64,000 nucleotides of DNA from Pseudomonas mosselii (lineage in GTDB: Bacteria; Pseudomonadota; Gammaproteobacteria; Pseudomonadales; Pseudomonadaceae), in NCBI RefSeq assembly GCF_005796105.1, contig NZ_VAUO01000005.1, positions 186,001 to 250,000 on the forward strand, given 5' to 3'. Below the pieces are notes generated by a model. It saw only the letters and a program-made list of their open reading frames with translations, searched no databases and was not told the origin of the DNA. A program made the translations under genes and the position numbers. Shown piece by piece: positions 38,889-47,156 of the stretch; positions within the stretch are counted from its first letter, which is position 1, and the number at the start of each line of letters is the position of its first letter.

Positions 38889-38907
38889 GCGAAAGATTTG
38901 CATTTGC
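38889..38907 (-). promoter_or_regulatory. Possible Fur box upstream of the imelysin cluster
   Basis: Read on the minus strand, GCAAATGCAAATCTTTCGC matches the 19-base Fur consensus at 12 positions, including AATG and AATC. It is 76 bases upstream of the imelysin start. The match is moderate, but the position and the family's known iron control support it. Confidence 0.45.
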
Positions 38908-38919
38908 TGTAAAGGGGTA

Positions 38920-38944
38920 GGGCGTGCATTTCATGCAAACGCCC
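38920..38944. other. Dyad-symmetric site between GGDEF-EAL and imelysin genes
   Basis: GGGCG-TGCAT-TTC-ATGCA-AACGCCC is an interrupted palindrome. It lies 31 bases beyond the stop of the GGDEF-EAL gene and could be its (T-poor) terminator or an operator of the imelysin gene. Confidence 0.45.
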
Positions 38945-38975
38945 GTTCCTGATGCGGGGGATGGGCTGGCCGCCG

Positions 38976-41027
38976 TTACAACGCCGAGACCTGATTGCGT
39001 TGCGCTTGCTTGAGGAACGCGGTCAGCTCGCGTGCCGGCAGCGGTTTGCTGTAGTGGTAGCCCTGACCTTCGTGGCAGCCCTGGGCGATGATGTAGCTTT
39101 CCTGCTCGCTGGTCTCGACACCTTCGGCGATTACCTGCATTCCGAGGCTCTTGCCCAGCTGGATGATGGCACGCACGATGGTGGCATCGTCGTCATCGTC
39201 GAGCAGGTCCTGGACAAAGCTTTTGTCGATCTTGATCTTGTCCAGCGGCAGCGATTTCAGGTAGCTCAGCGAGGAGTAGCCGGTGCCGAAGTCGTCGATG
39301 GCGATCAATGCCCCTGAGCGGCGTAGGCTCAGCAAGTGCTGGGCTGCGGTGCTGATGTCTTCCATCAGGCCGGTCTCGGTCACTTCCAGTTCCAGGCTGC
39401 GCGGCGGCAGGCGGTAAGCTTGCAGCAGGTTGTTGACCACACGTGGCAACTCGCTGTGGTGCAGTTGCACGGTGGACAGGTTGACTGCCATGCGCAGCTC
39501 GCTGAAACCTTGGTCGTGCCATTCGCGCAGTTGGCGACAGGCCTGGTCCAGGACCCATTCGCCGATGCTGATGATGTTGCCATTCTGCTCGGCCAGGGGG
39601 ATGAACTGGTCCGGTGGAACCATGCCCAGCTCCGGGTGCTGCCAACGCAGCAGAGCCTCGACGCCCACTACGCGGTGGTCGCGGTAGCTGATCTGCGGTT
39701 GGTACACCAGATACAGCTGGTTGCGCGGCAGCGCCTCGCGCAGATCCTTTTCCAGCTCCCGGCGACGACGCATCTCGCTGTCGACGCTGGCGATATAGAA
39801 CTGGTAGCGATTGCGCGAGCGCGCCTTGGCCAGGGTCATGGTCTGCTCGGCCTTTTGCAGCAGCTTCTCGGTGCTGTCACCGTCCTCGGGGAACAGGGTG
39901 ATGCCGATGGTGGCGCGTAGGCGGATCTGCTGATGGTCGAGGTCGAAGGGTGCTTCGAGGTCGTCGAGGATGCTCTGGGCAAGCTCGGCGGCCTCGTAAG
40001 GTTGCTCGATATTGGCTTGTACCAGTGCGAACTGATCACCGCCCAGACGTGCCAGGACACCCAGGCGCCCACTGTGGGCGCGCAGGCGGTCGGCCAGGGC
40101 CAGTAGCAGTTGGTCGCCGACTTGATAGCTGAACTGCTCGTTCACGCCCTTGAAGTCGTCCAGCCCGACGCACAGTACCGCTACGCGATGTTGCAGTCGG
40201 CCACCGTCGACCAGGATCTTGTCCAGTTGTTGCTGCAGCTGCTGACGGTTGGGCAAGCCGGTGAGGAAGTCGTACTGGGCCATGCGTTGCAGGCTGTTCT
40301 CGGCCTCGTGACGCAGGTGCGTGTTGCGCTCGATCGAGGCCAGCAACTGGTTGGCAGTGTTGACCCACAGCCCCAGCTCATTGCGCTCGTGCCCCTTGAG
40401 CTGCGGGATCTGGTGTTGGCTGGGGCGGTCGGGGTTGATCTGGGTGAGGTGCTCGATGATCTTCGACAGCGGTTTGGTCAGCAGCCAGTGGTACACCAGG
40501 TACAGCACCAGGCCCATGGCCAGGGCGCGCAACACGCCGGAAATGAAGATGATCACTGCATTGATCAGGAAGCCTTCGCCGTAGCTGGAGGTGTCCAGTG
40601 TGATGCTGAGGTCGCCGTAGTACTCGCTATATGGACCGCGGCCAACCAGCTGTGTGGTGTAGGTGCGTTCCTGGCCGAGAATCGGATCGGTCAGCCAGCG
40701 CATGGACATGTCCTGCAGCGGCCTGGATTTTTCCGCCAGCATGGTTTCGTTGGGGTGGCCAATGGAGGCCATGCGCACCGATTCGTCCTGGAACAGGCCT
40801 TCCATCACCTGCATGCCCATTTCCCGGTCGAGGCTATACACCGCCTGGGTGGAAGGGTCGCGGAACATGTCGAGGATGCGCTGGGCATCGTTGTTGATGG
40901 CCTGGCGGGTCTTGTAGACGTCGTAGACAATCTGCGCGCAGCTGAGCACTACGCCCACAGCCAGCGCCGAGAGCAGCACTACCCTGAGCAACTTCACCGA
41001 CAAGCTGTTGCGAAATTCCAGCTTCAA
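38976..41027 (-). CDS. Membrane GGDEF-EAL protein, cyclic di-GMP signalling
   Basis: The likely start is a TTG at 41027, eight bases after AAGGAAA; no ATG or GTG fits the conserved beginning. The product has 683 residues: membrane helix at about 13-35, periplasmic sensor to about 152, second helix 153-180, HAMP-like linker, GGDEF domain (about 245-410) and EAL domain (about 425-675). The GGDEF active site reads GGDQF (329-333), a variant of uncertain activity. The EAL domain has the catalytic set: EALLRW (457), LEVTETGLME, DDFGTGYSSLSYLK, KIDKSFV, AEGVET and a QGYHYSKPLP end. It is therefore probably a phosphodiesterase with a regulatory GGDEF domain. It is transcribed toward the imelysin gene. 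Confidence 0.9.
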   Translation of the reverse strand: MKLEFRNSLSVKLLRVVLLSALAVGVVLSCAQIVYDVYKTRQAINNDAQRILDMFRDPSTQAVYSLDREMGMQVMEGLFQDESVRMASIGHPNETMLAEKSRPLQDMSMRWLTDPILGQERTYTTQLVGRGPYSEYYGDLSITLDTSSYGEGFLINAVIIFISGVLRALAMGLVLYLVYHWLLTKPLSKIIEHLTQINPDRPSQHQIPQLKGHERNELGLWVNTANQLLASIERNTHLRHEAENSLQRMAQYDFLTGLPNRQQLQQQLDKILVDGGRLQHRVAVLCVGLDDFKGVNEQFSYQVGDQLLLALADRLRAHSGRLGVLARLGGDQFALVQANIEQPYEAAELAQSILDDLEAPFDLDHQQIRLRATIGITLFPEDGDSTEKLLQKAEQTMTLAKARSRNRYQFYIASVDSEMRRRRELEKDLREALPRNQLYLVYQPQISYRDHRVVGVEALLRWQHPELGMVPPDQFIPLAEQNGNIISIGEWVLDQACRQLREWHDQGFSELRMAVNLSTVQLHHSELPRVVNNLLQAYRLPPRSLELEVTETGLMEDISTAAQHLLSLRRSGALIAIDDFGTGYSSLSYLKSLPLDKIKIDKSFVQDLLDDDDDATIVRAIIQLGKSLGMQVIAEGVETSEQESYIIAQGCHEGQGYHYSKPLPARELTAFLKQAQRNQVSAL

Positions 41028-41251
41028 TGGGGTTTCCTTAATCCATGCGCATGCCACTATTTTGCCATCAACTTTGACAACAGAATATCCACCGATTGCC
41101 GTGGTGGGCAACTCGCTTGTCGACGACGTTGCCCTTGGCTCTATATCGGTTGGACGAGCATGCGACTTGAGTGCGTTGCGTCAGCTTTCCAAGCAATTGA
41201 TGTTAGCGCGCTGTGCGTCCTGAGCAAGCACCGGATGACCGATCTGTGGCG

Positions 41252-41280
41252 AAAAAAAACCCGGCCGAGGCCGGGTTCTT
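41252..41280 (-). terminator. Rho-independent terminator of sodB
   Basis: On the minus strand AACCCGGCC-T-CGGCCGGGTT is followed by a run of T (plus-strand AAAAAAAA at 41252-41259). It begins 16 bases after the sodB stop. Confidence 0.9.
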
Positions 41281-41295
41281 TGCAAGGCGCGAAAA

Positions 41296-41892
41296 TCAGG
41301 CCTTGAAGGTCTTGCCTTCGAACTGCTCGGCGACGAAGGCCCAGTTGACCAGGTTCCAGAACGCCTCGACGTACTTCGGACGCAGGTTGCGGTAGTCGAT
41401 GTAGTAGGCGTGTTCCCAGACGTCGCAGGTCAGCAGCGGGGTGTCGCCGCTGGTCAGCGGGCAGCCGGCGCCAATGGTGCTGGCCAGTGCCAGGGAGCCG
41501 TCGGCTTTCTTGACCAGCCAGCCCCAGCCGGAGCCGAAGGTGCCGACCGAAGTCTTGGTGAACTCTTCCTTGAACTTGTCGAAGGAACCGAAGGCGGCGT
41601 TGATGGCATCAGCCAGGGCGCCGGTCGGTTGGCCACCAGCGTTCGGTGCCAGGCAGTTCCAGTAGAAGGTGTGGTTCCAGACTTGAGCGGCGTTGTTGAA
41701 GATGCCACCCGAAGAGGTCTTGACGATCTCTTCCAGGGTCTTGCCTTCGAATTCGGTGCCTGGGACCAGGTTGTTCAGGTTCACGACGTAGGTGTTGTGG
41801 TGCTTGTCGTGGTGGAACTCCAGGGTTTCCTTGGAGATGTGCGGCTGCAGGGCATCGTGGGCATACGGCAGCGGCGGCAATTCAAAAGCCAT
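41296..41892 (-). CDS. sodB: Superoxide dismutase [Fe]
   Basis: Fe-SOD converts superoxide to oxygen and hydrogen peroxide in the cytoplasm. The 198-residue product starts [20 protein letters not shown] and has all four metal ligands in their usual settings: His in [10 protein letters not shown], His in WNHTFYW, and Asp and His in the [11 protein letters not shown] block. AGGCGGQ-type residues typical of Mn enzymes are absent; the [11 protein letters not shown] and FGSGWGWL segments are of the iron type. A CAGGAGATCC site precedes the start and a strong terminator follows, so it is monocistronic. Iron-dependent control through the PrrF small RNAs is known in Pseudomonas but not visible here. 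Confidence 0.98.
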   Translation of the reverse strand: MAFELPPLPYAHDALQPHISKETLEFHHDKHHNTYVVNLNNLVPGTEFEGKTLEEIVKTSSGGIFNNAAQVWNHTFYWNCLAPNAGGQPTGALADAINAAFGSFDKFKEEFTKTSVGTFGSGWGWLVKKADGSLALASTIGAGCPLTSGDTPLLTCDVWEHAYYIDYRNLRPKYVEAFWNLVNWAFVAEQFEGKTFKA

Positions 41893-41996
41893 GGTGGATC
41901 TCCTGATTCAGGTCTGTTTGCGGTGTACGCCAGGCCTCACGGGTGGCCTGTATGAAAGCGTCGACGAGTTTGTACTCTTTGCGACGCAAGGGCCCG

Positions 41997-42002
41997 ATCA
42001 TA
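41997..42002 (-). promoter_or_regulatory. sodB: Extended -10 element of the likely sodB promoter
   Basis: Minus-strand TGCTATGAT contains an extended -10 (TGnTATGAT). A weak -35-like TGGTTA lies 17 bases upstream of the hexamer. Transcription would start about 100 bases before the sodB ATG. Confidence 0.5.
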
Positions 42003-42048
42003 GCACCGGGTCTGCCGCATAACCACGCAACAACTATAGGGAATAGTC

Positions 42049-42134
42049 GCAAGCGGCGAGCTGCAAGCGGCAAGTTTGAAGCGTGTCCGCTGCCCCCGCC
42101 TTTGCTTGCAGCTTGAAGCTCGCCACTTGCCGCT
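42049..42134. repeat. Inverted repeat of the GCTTGCAGCTTG family, copy 3
   Basis: The left arm GCAAGCGGCGAGCTGCAAG (42049-42067, continuing to 42074) and right arm CTTGCAGCTTGAAGCTCGCC (42105-42124, continuing to 42134) are imperfect inverted copies. The repeat reaches the stop codon of the LysE-type exporter gene and probably ends its transcript. It is related to copies 1 and 2. Confidence 0.8.
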
Positions 42135-42733
42135 CAAGAAAAGATCAACTGCGCTGCCACCGCGAACATCATCACCGCCACCATCAGGTCGAGCATCCGC
42201 CAGGTCGCTGGCCGCGCCAGCCACGGCGCCAACCACGCCGCGCCCAGTGCCAGGGTCGAGAACCACAACAACGATGCACTCGCCGCACCGGCCACGTAGG
42301 CGCCAGGCGCAGCCTGCTGAGCGCCGAGCGAGCCGATCAGCAGCACGGTGTCCAGGTACACGTGGGGATTGAGCAGGGTCACCGCCAGGGCGCTCAGCAG
42401 TACTGCGCGGCGCGAGCGCGCGCCCTGGTCTTGTTGGTGTTGCAGGCTCTGTTTGGAGCAGGCACTGCGTAGCGCCTTGGCCCCGTACCAGATCAGGAAC
42501 ACCGCACCGCCCCAGCGAGCGATCGCCAGCAACATTGGGTTGTGCGCCAGCACCGTGGCCAGGCCGAACACCCCAGCGGCGACCAGGATGGCGTCGCAGA
42601 CAATGCACAGCGCAGCCACCGGCAGGTGATGCTCGCGGCGCAGGCTCTGCGCCAGGACGAAGGCGTTCTGCGCACCGATGGCCATGATCAGGCCAAAGGC
42701 GACCAGCATGCCGTTCAAATAGCTTTGCCACAT
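42134..42733 (-). CDS. argO: LysE/ArgO-family amino acid exporter
   Basis: The 199-residue product has six predicted membrane helices and the LysE-family start GMLVAFGLIMAIGAQNAFVL (about residues 8-27, with the conserved GAQN). CDAILVAAGVFGL and LLNPHVYLDTVLLIGSLG follow, both strongly conserved in ArgO/LysE. The family exports basic amino acids such as arginine and lysine when they accumulate. The divergent neighbour is an ArgP-type LysR regulator, the classic partner, with a 90-base intergenic control region. The substrate is inferred from that pairing. Confidence 0.9.
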   Translation of the reverse strand: MWQSYLNGMLVAFGLIMAIGAQNAFVLAQSLRREHHLPVAALCIVCDAILVAAGVFGLATVLAHNPMLLAIARWGGAVFLIWYGAKALRSACSKQSLQHQQDQGARSRRAVLLSALAVTLLNPHVYLDTVLLIGSLGAQQAAPGAYVAGAASASLLWFSTLALGAAWLAPWLARPATWRMLDLMVAVMMFAVAAQLIFS

Positions 42734-42823
42734 GGCCGATACTCCCGAAAAGATGCTGGCCAGTGTGGGGCGTCGCGCTGTATAAGAAAAACAAATAAAG
42801 CTGATCAGGCATTAGTTAAATCG

Positions 42824-43714
42824 ATGTTCGACTATAAATTGCTCGCTGCCTTGGCTGCGGTGGTCGAGCAGGGTGGCTTCGAGCGCGCAGCTCAGGTACT
42901 GGGGCTGTCGCAGTCGGCGATCTCGCAGCGCATCAAACTGCTCGAAGCGCGGGTCGGCCAGCCCGTGCTGGTGCGTGCCACGCCGCCAAGTCCCACCGAT
43001 GTGGGCCGTCAGTTGCTCAACCACGTGCAGCAGGTGCGCCTGCTGGAGCGTGACTTGCAACGCCAGGTGCCCGCTTTGGACGAACAAGGCATTCCCGAAC
43101 GCTTGCGCATCGCCTTGAACGCCGACAGCCTGGCGACCTGGTGGGCCGGCGCGGTCGGCGCATTCTGCGCCGAGCACCGACTGCTGACCGACCTGGTGGT
43201 CGAAGACCAGGAGGTCGGCCTCAAGCGTATGCGTGCCGGTGAAGTAGCGGCGTGCCTGTGCGGCAGCGAGCGGCCGGTAGCCGGCGCGCGCAGCCTGGCG
43301 CTGGGGGCCATGCGCTACCGGGCCCTCGCCAGCCCTGCATTCATGGCGCGGCATTTTCCCCAGGGTTTCGAGGCGGCGCGGTTGGCCCGTACTCCCGGGA
43401 TCGTCTACGGCCCGGACGACTTCCTGCAGCATCGCTACCTGGCTTCGTTGGGCATCGAGGACGGTTTCCTGCACCACCTGTGCCCCTCGTCAGAGGGCTT
43501 CCTGCGTATGACCGAGGCCGGGTTGGGCTGGGGCCTGGTGCCTGAATTGCAGGCCCGTGAGCAGATCGCCAGCGGTCAGTTGGTGGAAATCTGCACCGAT
43601 ACCCCCATCGATGTACCGCTGTACTGGCATCATTGGCGCAATGGCGGGCAACTGCTTGCCCAACTGACCGATCACCTGCGCCACGCGGCGCGCGACTGGC
43701 TGGTGCCCTTGTAG
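42824..43714 (+). CDS. argP: LysR-type regulator ArgP (IciA family)
   Basis: The ATG at 42824 gives 296 residues. The N-terminal winged helix-turn-helix reads FERAAQVLGLSQSAISQRIKLLEARVGQPVLVR, typical of LysR proteins and close to ArgP. The C-terminal effector domain has VVEDQEVGLKRMRAGEVAACLCG and TEAGLGWGLVPELQ. ArgP activates argO in E. coli in response to arginine or canavanine and is antagonised by lysine. Divergent placement against the LysE/ArgO gene supports the same job here. The upstream open frame to 42542 runs through the exporter gene and is not real. Confidence 0.9.
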   Translation: MFDYKLLAALAAVVEQGGFERAAQVLGLSQSAISQRIKLLEARVGQPVLVRATPPSPTDVGRQLLNHVQQVRLLERDLQRQVPALDEQGIPERLRIALNADSLATWWAGAVGAFCAEHRLLTDLVVEDQEVGLKRMRAGEVAACLCGSERPVAGARSLALGAMRYRALASPAFMARHFPQGFEAARLARTPGIVYGPDDFLQHRYLASLGIEDGFLHHLCPSSEGFLRMTEAGLGWGLVPELQAREQIASGQLVEICTDTPIDVPLYWHHWRNGGQLLAQLTDHLRHAARDWLVPL

Positions 43715-43763
43715 GCGCGGGCAGCGTCAGTTGCATCTGAAATCTGGCAAGGCGGAGTGTCAC

Positions 43764-44759
43764 ATGCGAATTCTGGTCACCGGCGCGAGCGGCTTCATCG
43801 GCGGGCGCTTTGCGCGCTTTGCCCTGGAGCAGGGCCTCGAAGTACGGGTCAATGGTCGCCGGGCCGAGGGTGTGGAGCATCTGGTCAAGCGGGGTGCGCA
43901 GTTCATTCCGGGCGATTTGGGCGACGCGGAACTGGCGCGGCGTCTGTGCCAAGGCGTCGAGGCGGTGGTGCATTGTGCGGGCGCCGTAGGGACCTGGGGG
44001 CGCTACCAGGACTTTCATCACGGCAACGTGGTGCTGACCGAGAACGTGGTCGAAGGCTGCATCAAGGAGCATGTGCGCCGTCTGGTGCACCTGTCCTCGC
44101 CATCGGTCTACTTCAATGGCCGCTCGCGCCTGGACATTCGCGAAGAGCAACTGCCCCGGCGTTTTCACGATCACTACGCGCTGACCAAGCACCTGGCTGA
44201 GCAGAAGGTCTTTGGTGCCCAGGAGTTCGGCCTCGAAGTGCTGGCGCTGCGCCCGCGCTTCGTCACCGGAGCAGGCGATGCAAGCCTCTTCCCTCGCCTG
44301 ATGCAAATGCAGCGCAAAGGCCGTGTGGCGATCATCGGCAACGGCCTGAACAAGGTCGATTTCACCAGTGTGCACAACCTCAATGATGCACTGTTCAATG
44401 CGTTGTTCGCCGATGACGCGGCGTTGGGCCAGGCCTACAACATCAGCAATGGCCATCCGCTGCCGTTGTGGGATGTGGTGAACTATGTGATGCGCCGCAT
44501 GGACCTGCCCCAGGTGACCCGCTACCGCAGCTACGGCCTGGCCTATAGCCTGGCGGCGCTCAACGAGGCTGCCTGCCTGCTGTGGCCCGGACGTCCGCAG
44601 CCGACCCTGAGCCGTACGGCGATGCAGGTGATGAGTCGCGATTTCACCCTCGACATCAGTCGTGCCCGCCAGTATCTGGATTACCGTCCACGTGTGCAGG
44701 TGTGGAGTGCGCTGGATGAATTTTGCGCCTGGTGGCAGGCCCAACCGGGCAATCACTGA
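43764..44759 (+). CDS. NAD-dependent epimerase/dehydratase (extended SDR)
   Basis: The 331-residue product begins with the Rossmann motif RILVTGASGFIGGRFARFALEQG. It has the D-x-x-D region FIPGDLGDAE and the catalytic set Ser in LVHLSSPSVYF and Y-x3-K in HYALTKHLAEQ. Later DFTSVHNLNDALFNALF and a C-terminal half resembling 3-beta-hydroxysteroid-dehydrogenase-like SDRs follow. The substrate is unknown. The start at 43764 follows AAGGCGGAG; a TTG at 43731 would add 11 poorly conserved residues. It does not lie in a sugar or O-antigen cluster. Confidence 0.87.
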   Translation: MRILVTGASGFIGGRFARFALEQGLEVRVNGRRAEGVEHLVKRGAQFIPGDLGDAELARRLCQGVEAVVHCAGAVGTWGRYQDFHHGNVVLTENVVEGCIKEHVRRLVHLSSPSVYFNGRSRLDIREEQLPRRFHDHYALTKHLAEQKVFGAQEFGLEVLALRPRFVTGAGDASLFPRLMQMQRKGRVAIIGNGLNKVDFTSVHNLNDALFNALFADDAALGQAYNISNGHPLPLWDVVNYVMRRMDLPQVTRYRSYGLAYSLAALNEAACLLWPGRPQPTLSRTAMQVMSRDFTLDISRARQYLDYRPRVQVWSALDEFCAWWQAQPGNH

Positions 44760-44838
44760 ACTGCACGCGGCGCTGATGGTCACCAGTGCGCCGCTTCGAC
44801 GGTTTATAATCATTCCTCTTTGCTATCACCGTGGTTGA

Positions 44839-45666
44839 ATGCCCATGCGTAACGACGCTCACGACGATTTCGACGACGTGCCCCCCCTGCGCGCCGGTAC
44901 CCCTGATGATGACGAGCTACTGCCCGCCCATGTGGCGCGTAGTCGGCAGAAGGTTGCACGGCCGCGCAGCAATGGCCCGTTGTGGGCCCTGCTGGGGGCT
45001 TCGTTCATAGCCCTTGGCGGGCTTGGCTGGTGGAGTTTCCAGCAGATCTCGCTGATGGAGCAGCAACTGGTGGCGACCCAGGAAAGCTTCGCGCGTATCA
45101 GCGAGGAAGCCGCCGGGCGCTTGCAGGCGATCAGCGGCAAGGTCGAGGCGAGCGAGTCGTCCAGCAATACCGGCAGCGAAGCGTTGAAGTTGCAGATTCG
45201 CCAGTTGCAGGCCAGCCTGGCCGAGCAGGGCAAGCAGCAACAGGGCGTCGCCGGTCAGGCGGGCGACCTGGGCAAGCGCCTGGAGCAGGTGCTGGCCGAT
45301 ACCCGCGCCCAGCAGCAGGCGGTCAATGCATTGCAGGTTCAGTTGCAGGCGCAATTGAAAGCGGTGAACAGTGAGTTGGCGGCGTTGAAGTCTGGCCAGC
45401 TCGACGGCGGTAAGCTTGAGGCTGAGCTCAAGAGCCTCAGCACGGAAGTCGCGGCGCTCAAGAAGAGCAACCCCAACGCGGCCATCGAGAGCCTGGAGCA
45501 GGATGTACTGGTGCTCAAGACTCAGATCGACAACCGCCCGGCGGCAGCCTCCGGGGGCGCTTCGGTGCAGGAGTTCGATGCCTTCCGTGGGCAGACCACG
45601 CGTAACATCAGCACCCTGCAAAGCCAGATCCAGAACCTGCAACAGCAGATCAACGCCCGGCCCTGA
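44839..45666 (+). CDS. Coiled-coil membrane protein of unknown function
   Basis: The 275-residue product has an acidic cytoplasmic N-terminus (DDFDDVPPLRAGTPDDDELLP), then a basic stretch and one membrane helix (GPLWALLGASFIALGGLGWW, about residues 46-65). The rest is almost entirely coiled coil with Gln-, Ala- and Leu-rich heptads (about 70-275), ending LQSQIQNLQQQINARP. The layout (short cytoplasmic tail, single helix, long periplasmic coil) is like cell-division or envelope-organising proteins, but I do not recognise a named family. ATG 44845 is an alternative start. An REP hairpin closes it. Confidence 0.75.
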   Translation: MPMRNDAHDDFDDVPPLRAGTPDDDELLPAHVARSRQKVARPRSNGPLWALLGASFIALGGLGWWSFQQISLMEQQLVATQESFARISEEAAGRLQAISGKVEASESSSNTGSEALKLQIRQLQASLAEQGKQQQGVAGQAGDLGKRLEQVLADTRAQQQAVNALQVQLQAQLKAVNSELAALKSGQLDGGKLEAELKSLSTEVAALKKSNPNAAIESLEQDVLVLKTQIDNRPAAASGGASVQEFDAFRGQTTRNISTLQSQIQNLQQQINARP

Positions 45667-45713
45667 ACTAGGCGCGGGCGTGGTTAAACCCACGTCCACC
45701 GGTCAACGCAAAA

Positions 45714-45775
45714 CCTGTGGGAGCGGGTTCACTCGCGAAGGGCCGCAGCGCGGCCCCGGCGAGTTCGCTCACAGG
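45714..45775. repeat. REP hairpin spanning the xenB stop codon
   Basis: CCTGTGGGAGCGGGTTCACTC and the arm ending GAGTTCGCTCACAGG pair around a GGCCGC-AGC-GCGGCC stem. It is the 'GTGGGAGCGGGTTCAC' REP subtype. The xenB stop codon (45769-45771) is inside the right arm, so the repeat supplies the end of that gene. Confidence 0.8.
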
Positions 45776-46818
45776 CGCGGATAGTCGATGTAGCCCACCG
45801 GGCCACGCCCATAGAAGGTCTCTGGATGCGCCGGGTTTAGCGGGGTATCGGCCGCCAGCCGCGCCGGCAGGTCAGGGTTGGCAATGAACGGCACGCCGAA
45901 CGCCACGGCATCGGCCCAACCCGCCGCCAGCGCGGCATTGGCACTGGCCTTGTCGAAGCCTTCGTTGACGATGTACGGCCCACCGAAGGCGGCCTTGATT
46001 TGCGGCCCGAGGCTGTCGTCGGCTTCTTTCTCCCGCGAGCAGATGAACGCGATGCCGCGTTTGCCCAGCTCCCGCGCGACATAGGTAAAGGTCTCAGTGC
46101 GGTCGGCGTCGCCCATGTCGTGGGCGTCGGCGCGGGGGGCCAAGTGCACGCCGACCCGGCCGGCGCCCCACACCTCGATGGCCGCGTCAGTCACTTCCAG
46201 CAGCAGCCGTGCGCGGTTTTCCAACGAGCCGCCGTAGCGGTCGGTGCGCTGGTTGGTGCTGCTTTGCAGGAACTGGTCGAGCAGGTAGCCGTTGGCGCCG
46301 TGGATCTCCACGCCGTCGAAACCTGCGGCCTTGGCGTTCTCGGCGCCACTGCGGTAGGCCTCGACGATGTCGGCGATTTCTTCGGTTTCGAGGGCGCGTG
46401 GGGTCGGGTAGTCACTCAATGGACGCACCAGGCTCACATGCCCTTTGGGCTGGATCGCGCTGGGCGCCACCGGCAGTTCACCGTTCAGGTAGGAGGGGTG
46501 AGAGATGCGCCCCACGTGCCACAGTTGCAGGAAAATCCGCCCGCCAGCGGCGTGCACGGCCTTGGTGACGTTGTGCCAGCCGCGCATCTGTTCGTCGTTC
46601 CAGATGCCCGGGGTATCGGGGTAGCCGACGCCCATCGGGCTGACCGAGGTCGCCTCGCTCAGGATCAGTCCCGCGCTGGCGCGCTGTACGTAGTACTCGG
46701 CCATCAGCGCGTTGGGCACGCGACCTTCGTCGGCGCGGCAACGGGTCAGCGGGGCCATGATGATGCGGTTGGGCAATTCGAGGTCGCCCAGTTTGATCGG
46801 ATCGAAAAGCGTGGTCAT
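45769..46818 (-). CDS. xenB: Old yellow enzyme-family xenobiotic reductase XenB
   Basis: XenB is an FMN-dependent ene-reductase of pseudomonads that uses NADPH to reduce alkenes, nitroglycerin and nitroaromatics. The 349-residue product begins MTTLFDPIKLGDLELPNRIIMAPLTR split over the first strand, and shows the OYE substrate-binding HGAN motif in DGVEIHGANGYLLDQFL. SSTNQRTDRYGGSLENRARLLLE and a C-terminal GRGPVGYIDYP follow. Length and sequence agree closely with what I remember of P. putida XenB. The ArsR-type gene 17 bases upstream on the same strand is likely its regulator. The stop codon lies in a REP element. Confidence 0.93.
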   Translation of the reverse strand: MTTLFDPIKLGDLELPNRIIMAPLTRCRADEGRVPNALMAEYYVQRASAGLILSEATSVSPMGVGYPDTPGIWNDEQMRGWHNVTKAVHAAGGRIFLQLWHVGRISHPSYLNGELPVAPSAIQPKGHVSLVRPLSDYPTPRALETEEIADIVEAYRSGAENAKAAGFDGVEIHGANGYLLDQFLQSSTNQRTDRYGGSLENRARLLLEVTDAAIEVWGAGRVGVHLAPRADAHDMGDADRTETFTYVARELGKRGIAFICSREKEADDSLGPQIKAAFGGPYIVNEGFDKASANAALAAGWADAVAFGVPFIANPDLPARLAADTPLNPAHPETFYGRGPVGYIDYPRL

Positions 46819-46835
46819 AGCGGTTACCTGCCTTG

Positions 46836-47138
46836 TCAAAGCGCTTGGCGCAGTTGTTCGAGGAACGCCTGGATGGTGGCTTCGTCGCGTTTGAAGAAAT
46901 GCCATTGGCCGATTTTCTGGCTGTTGATCAACCCCGCGCGCTGCAAGGTGGCCAGGTGGGCGGAGACGGTCGACTGCGAGAGGCCGCAGCGTTGGTCGAT
47001 CTGCCCGGCACACACGCCGTTTTCGGTGCTGTGGTACTGGTCGGGAAACTGCACGGCGGGATCTTTCAGCCAGCTGAGAATTTCTCGCCTGACCGGGTGG
47101 GCCAGTGCTTTGATGATTTCGTCGAGATCGAGTGGCAT
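46836..47138 (-). CDS. ArsR-family transcriptional repressor upstream of xenB
   Basis: The 100-residue product (start MPLDLDEIIKALAHPVRREIL) is a winged-helix ArsR/SmtB-type regulator with recognition region LSQSTVSAHLATLQRAGLI. It has a Cys in GVCAGQI and another in QRCGLSQ. These sites do not form the classic metal-binding CVC motif, so it may sense redox state or electrophiles rather than metals. It lies in an operon with xenB. Three related TATCGCGATA-type palindromes upstream are likely operators, which would give autoregulation. Confidence 0.87.
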   Translation of the reverse strand: MPLDLDEIIKALAHPVRREILSWLKDPAVQFPDQYHSTENGVCAGQIDQRCGLSQSTVSAHLATLQRAGLINSQKIGQWHFFKRDEATIQAFLEQLRQAL

Positions 47139-47156
47139 GCGGTGAGGCTCGTTGTG

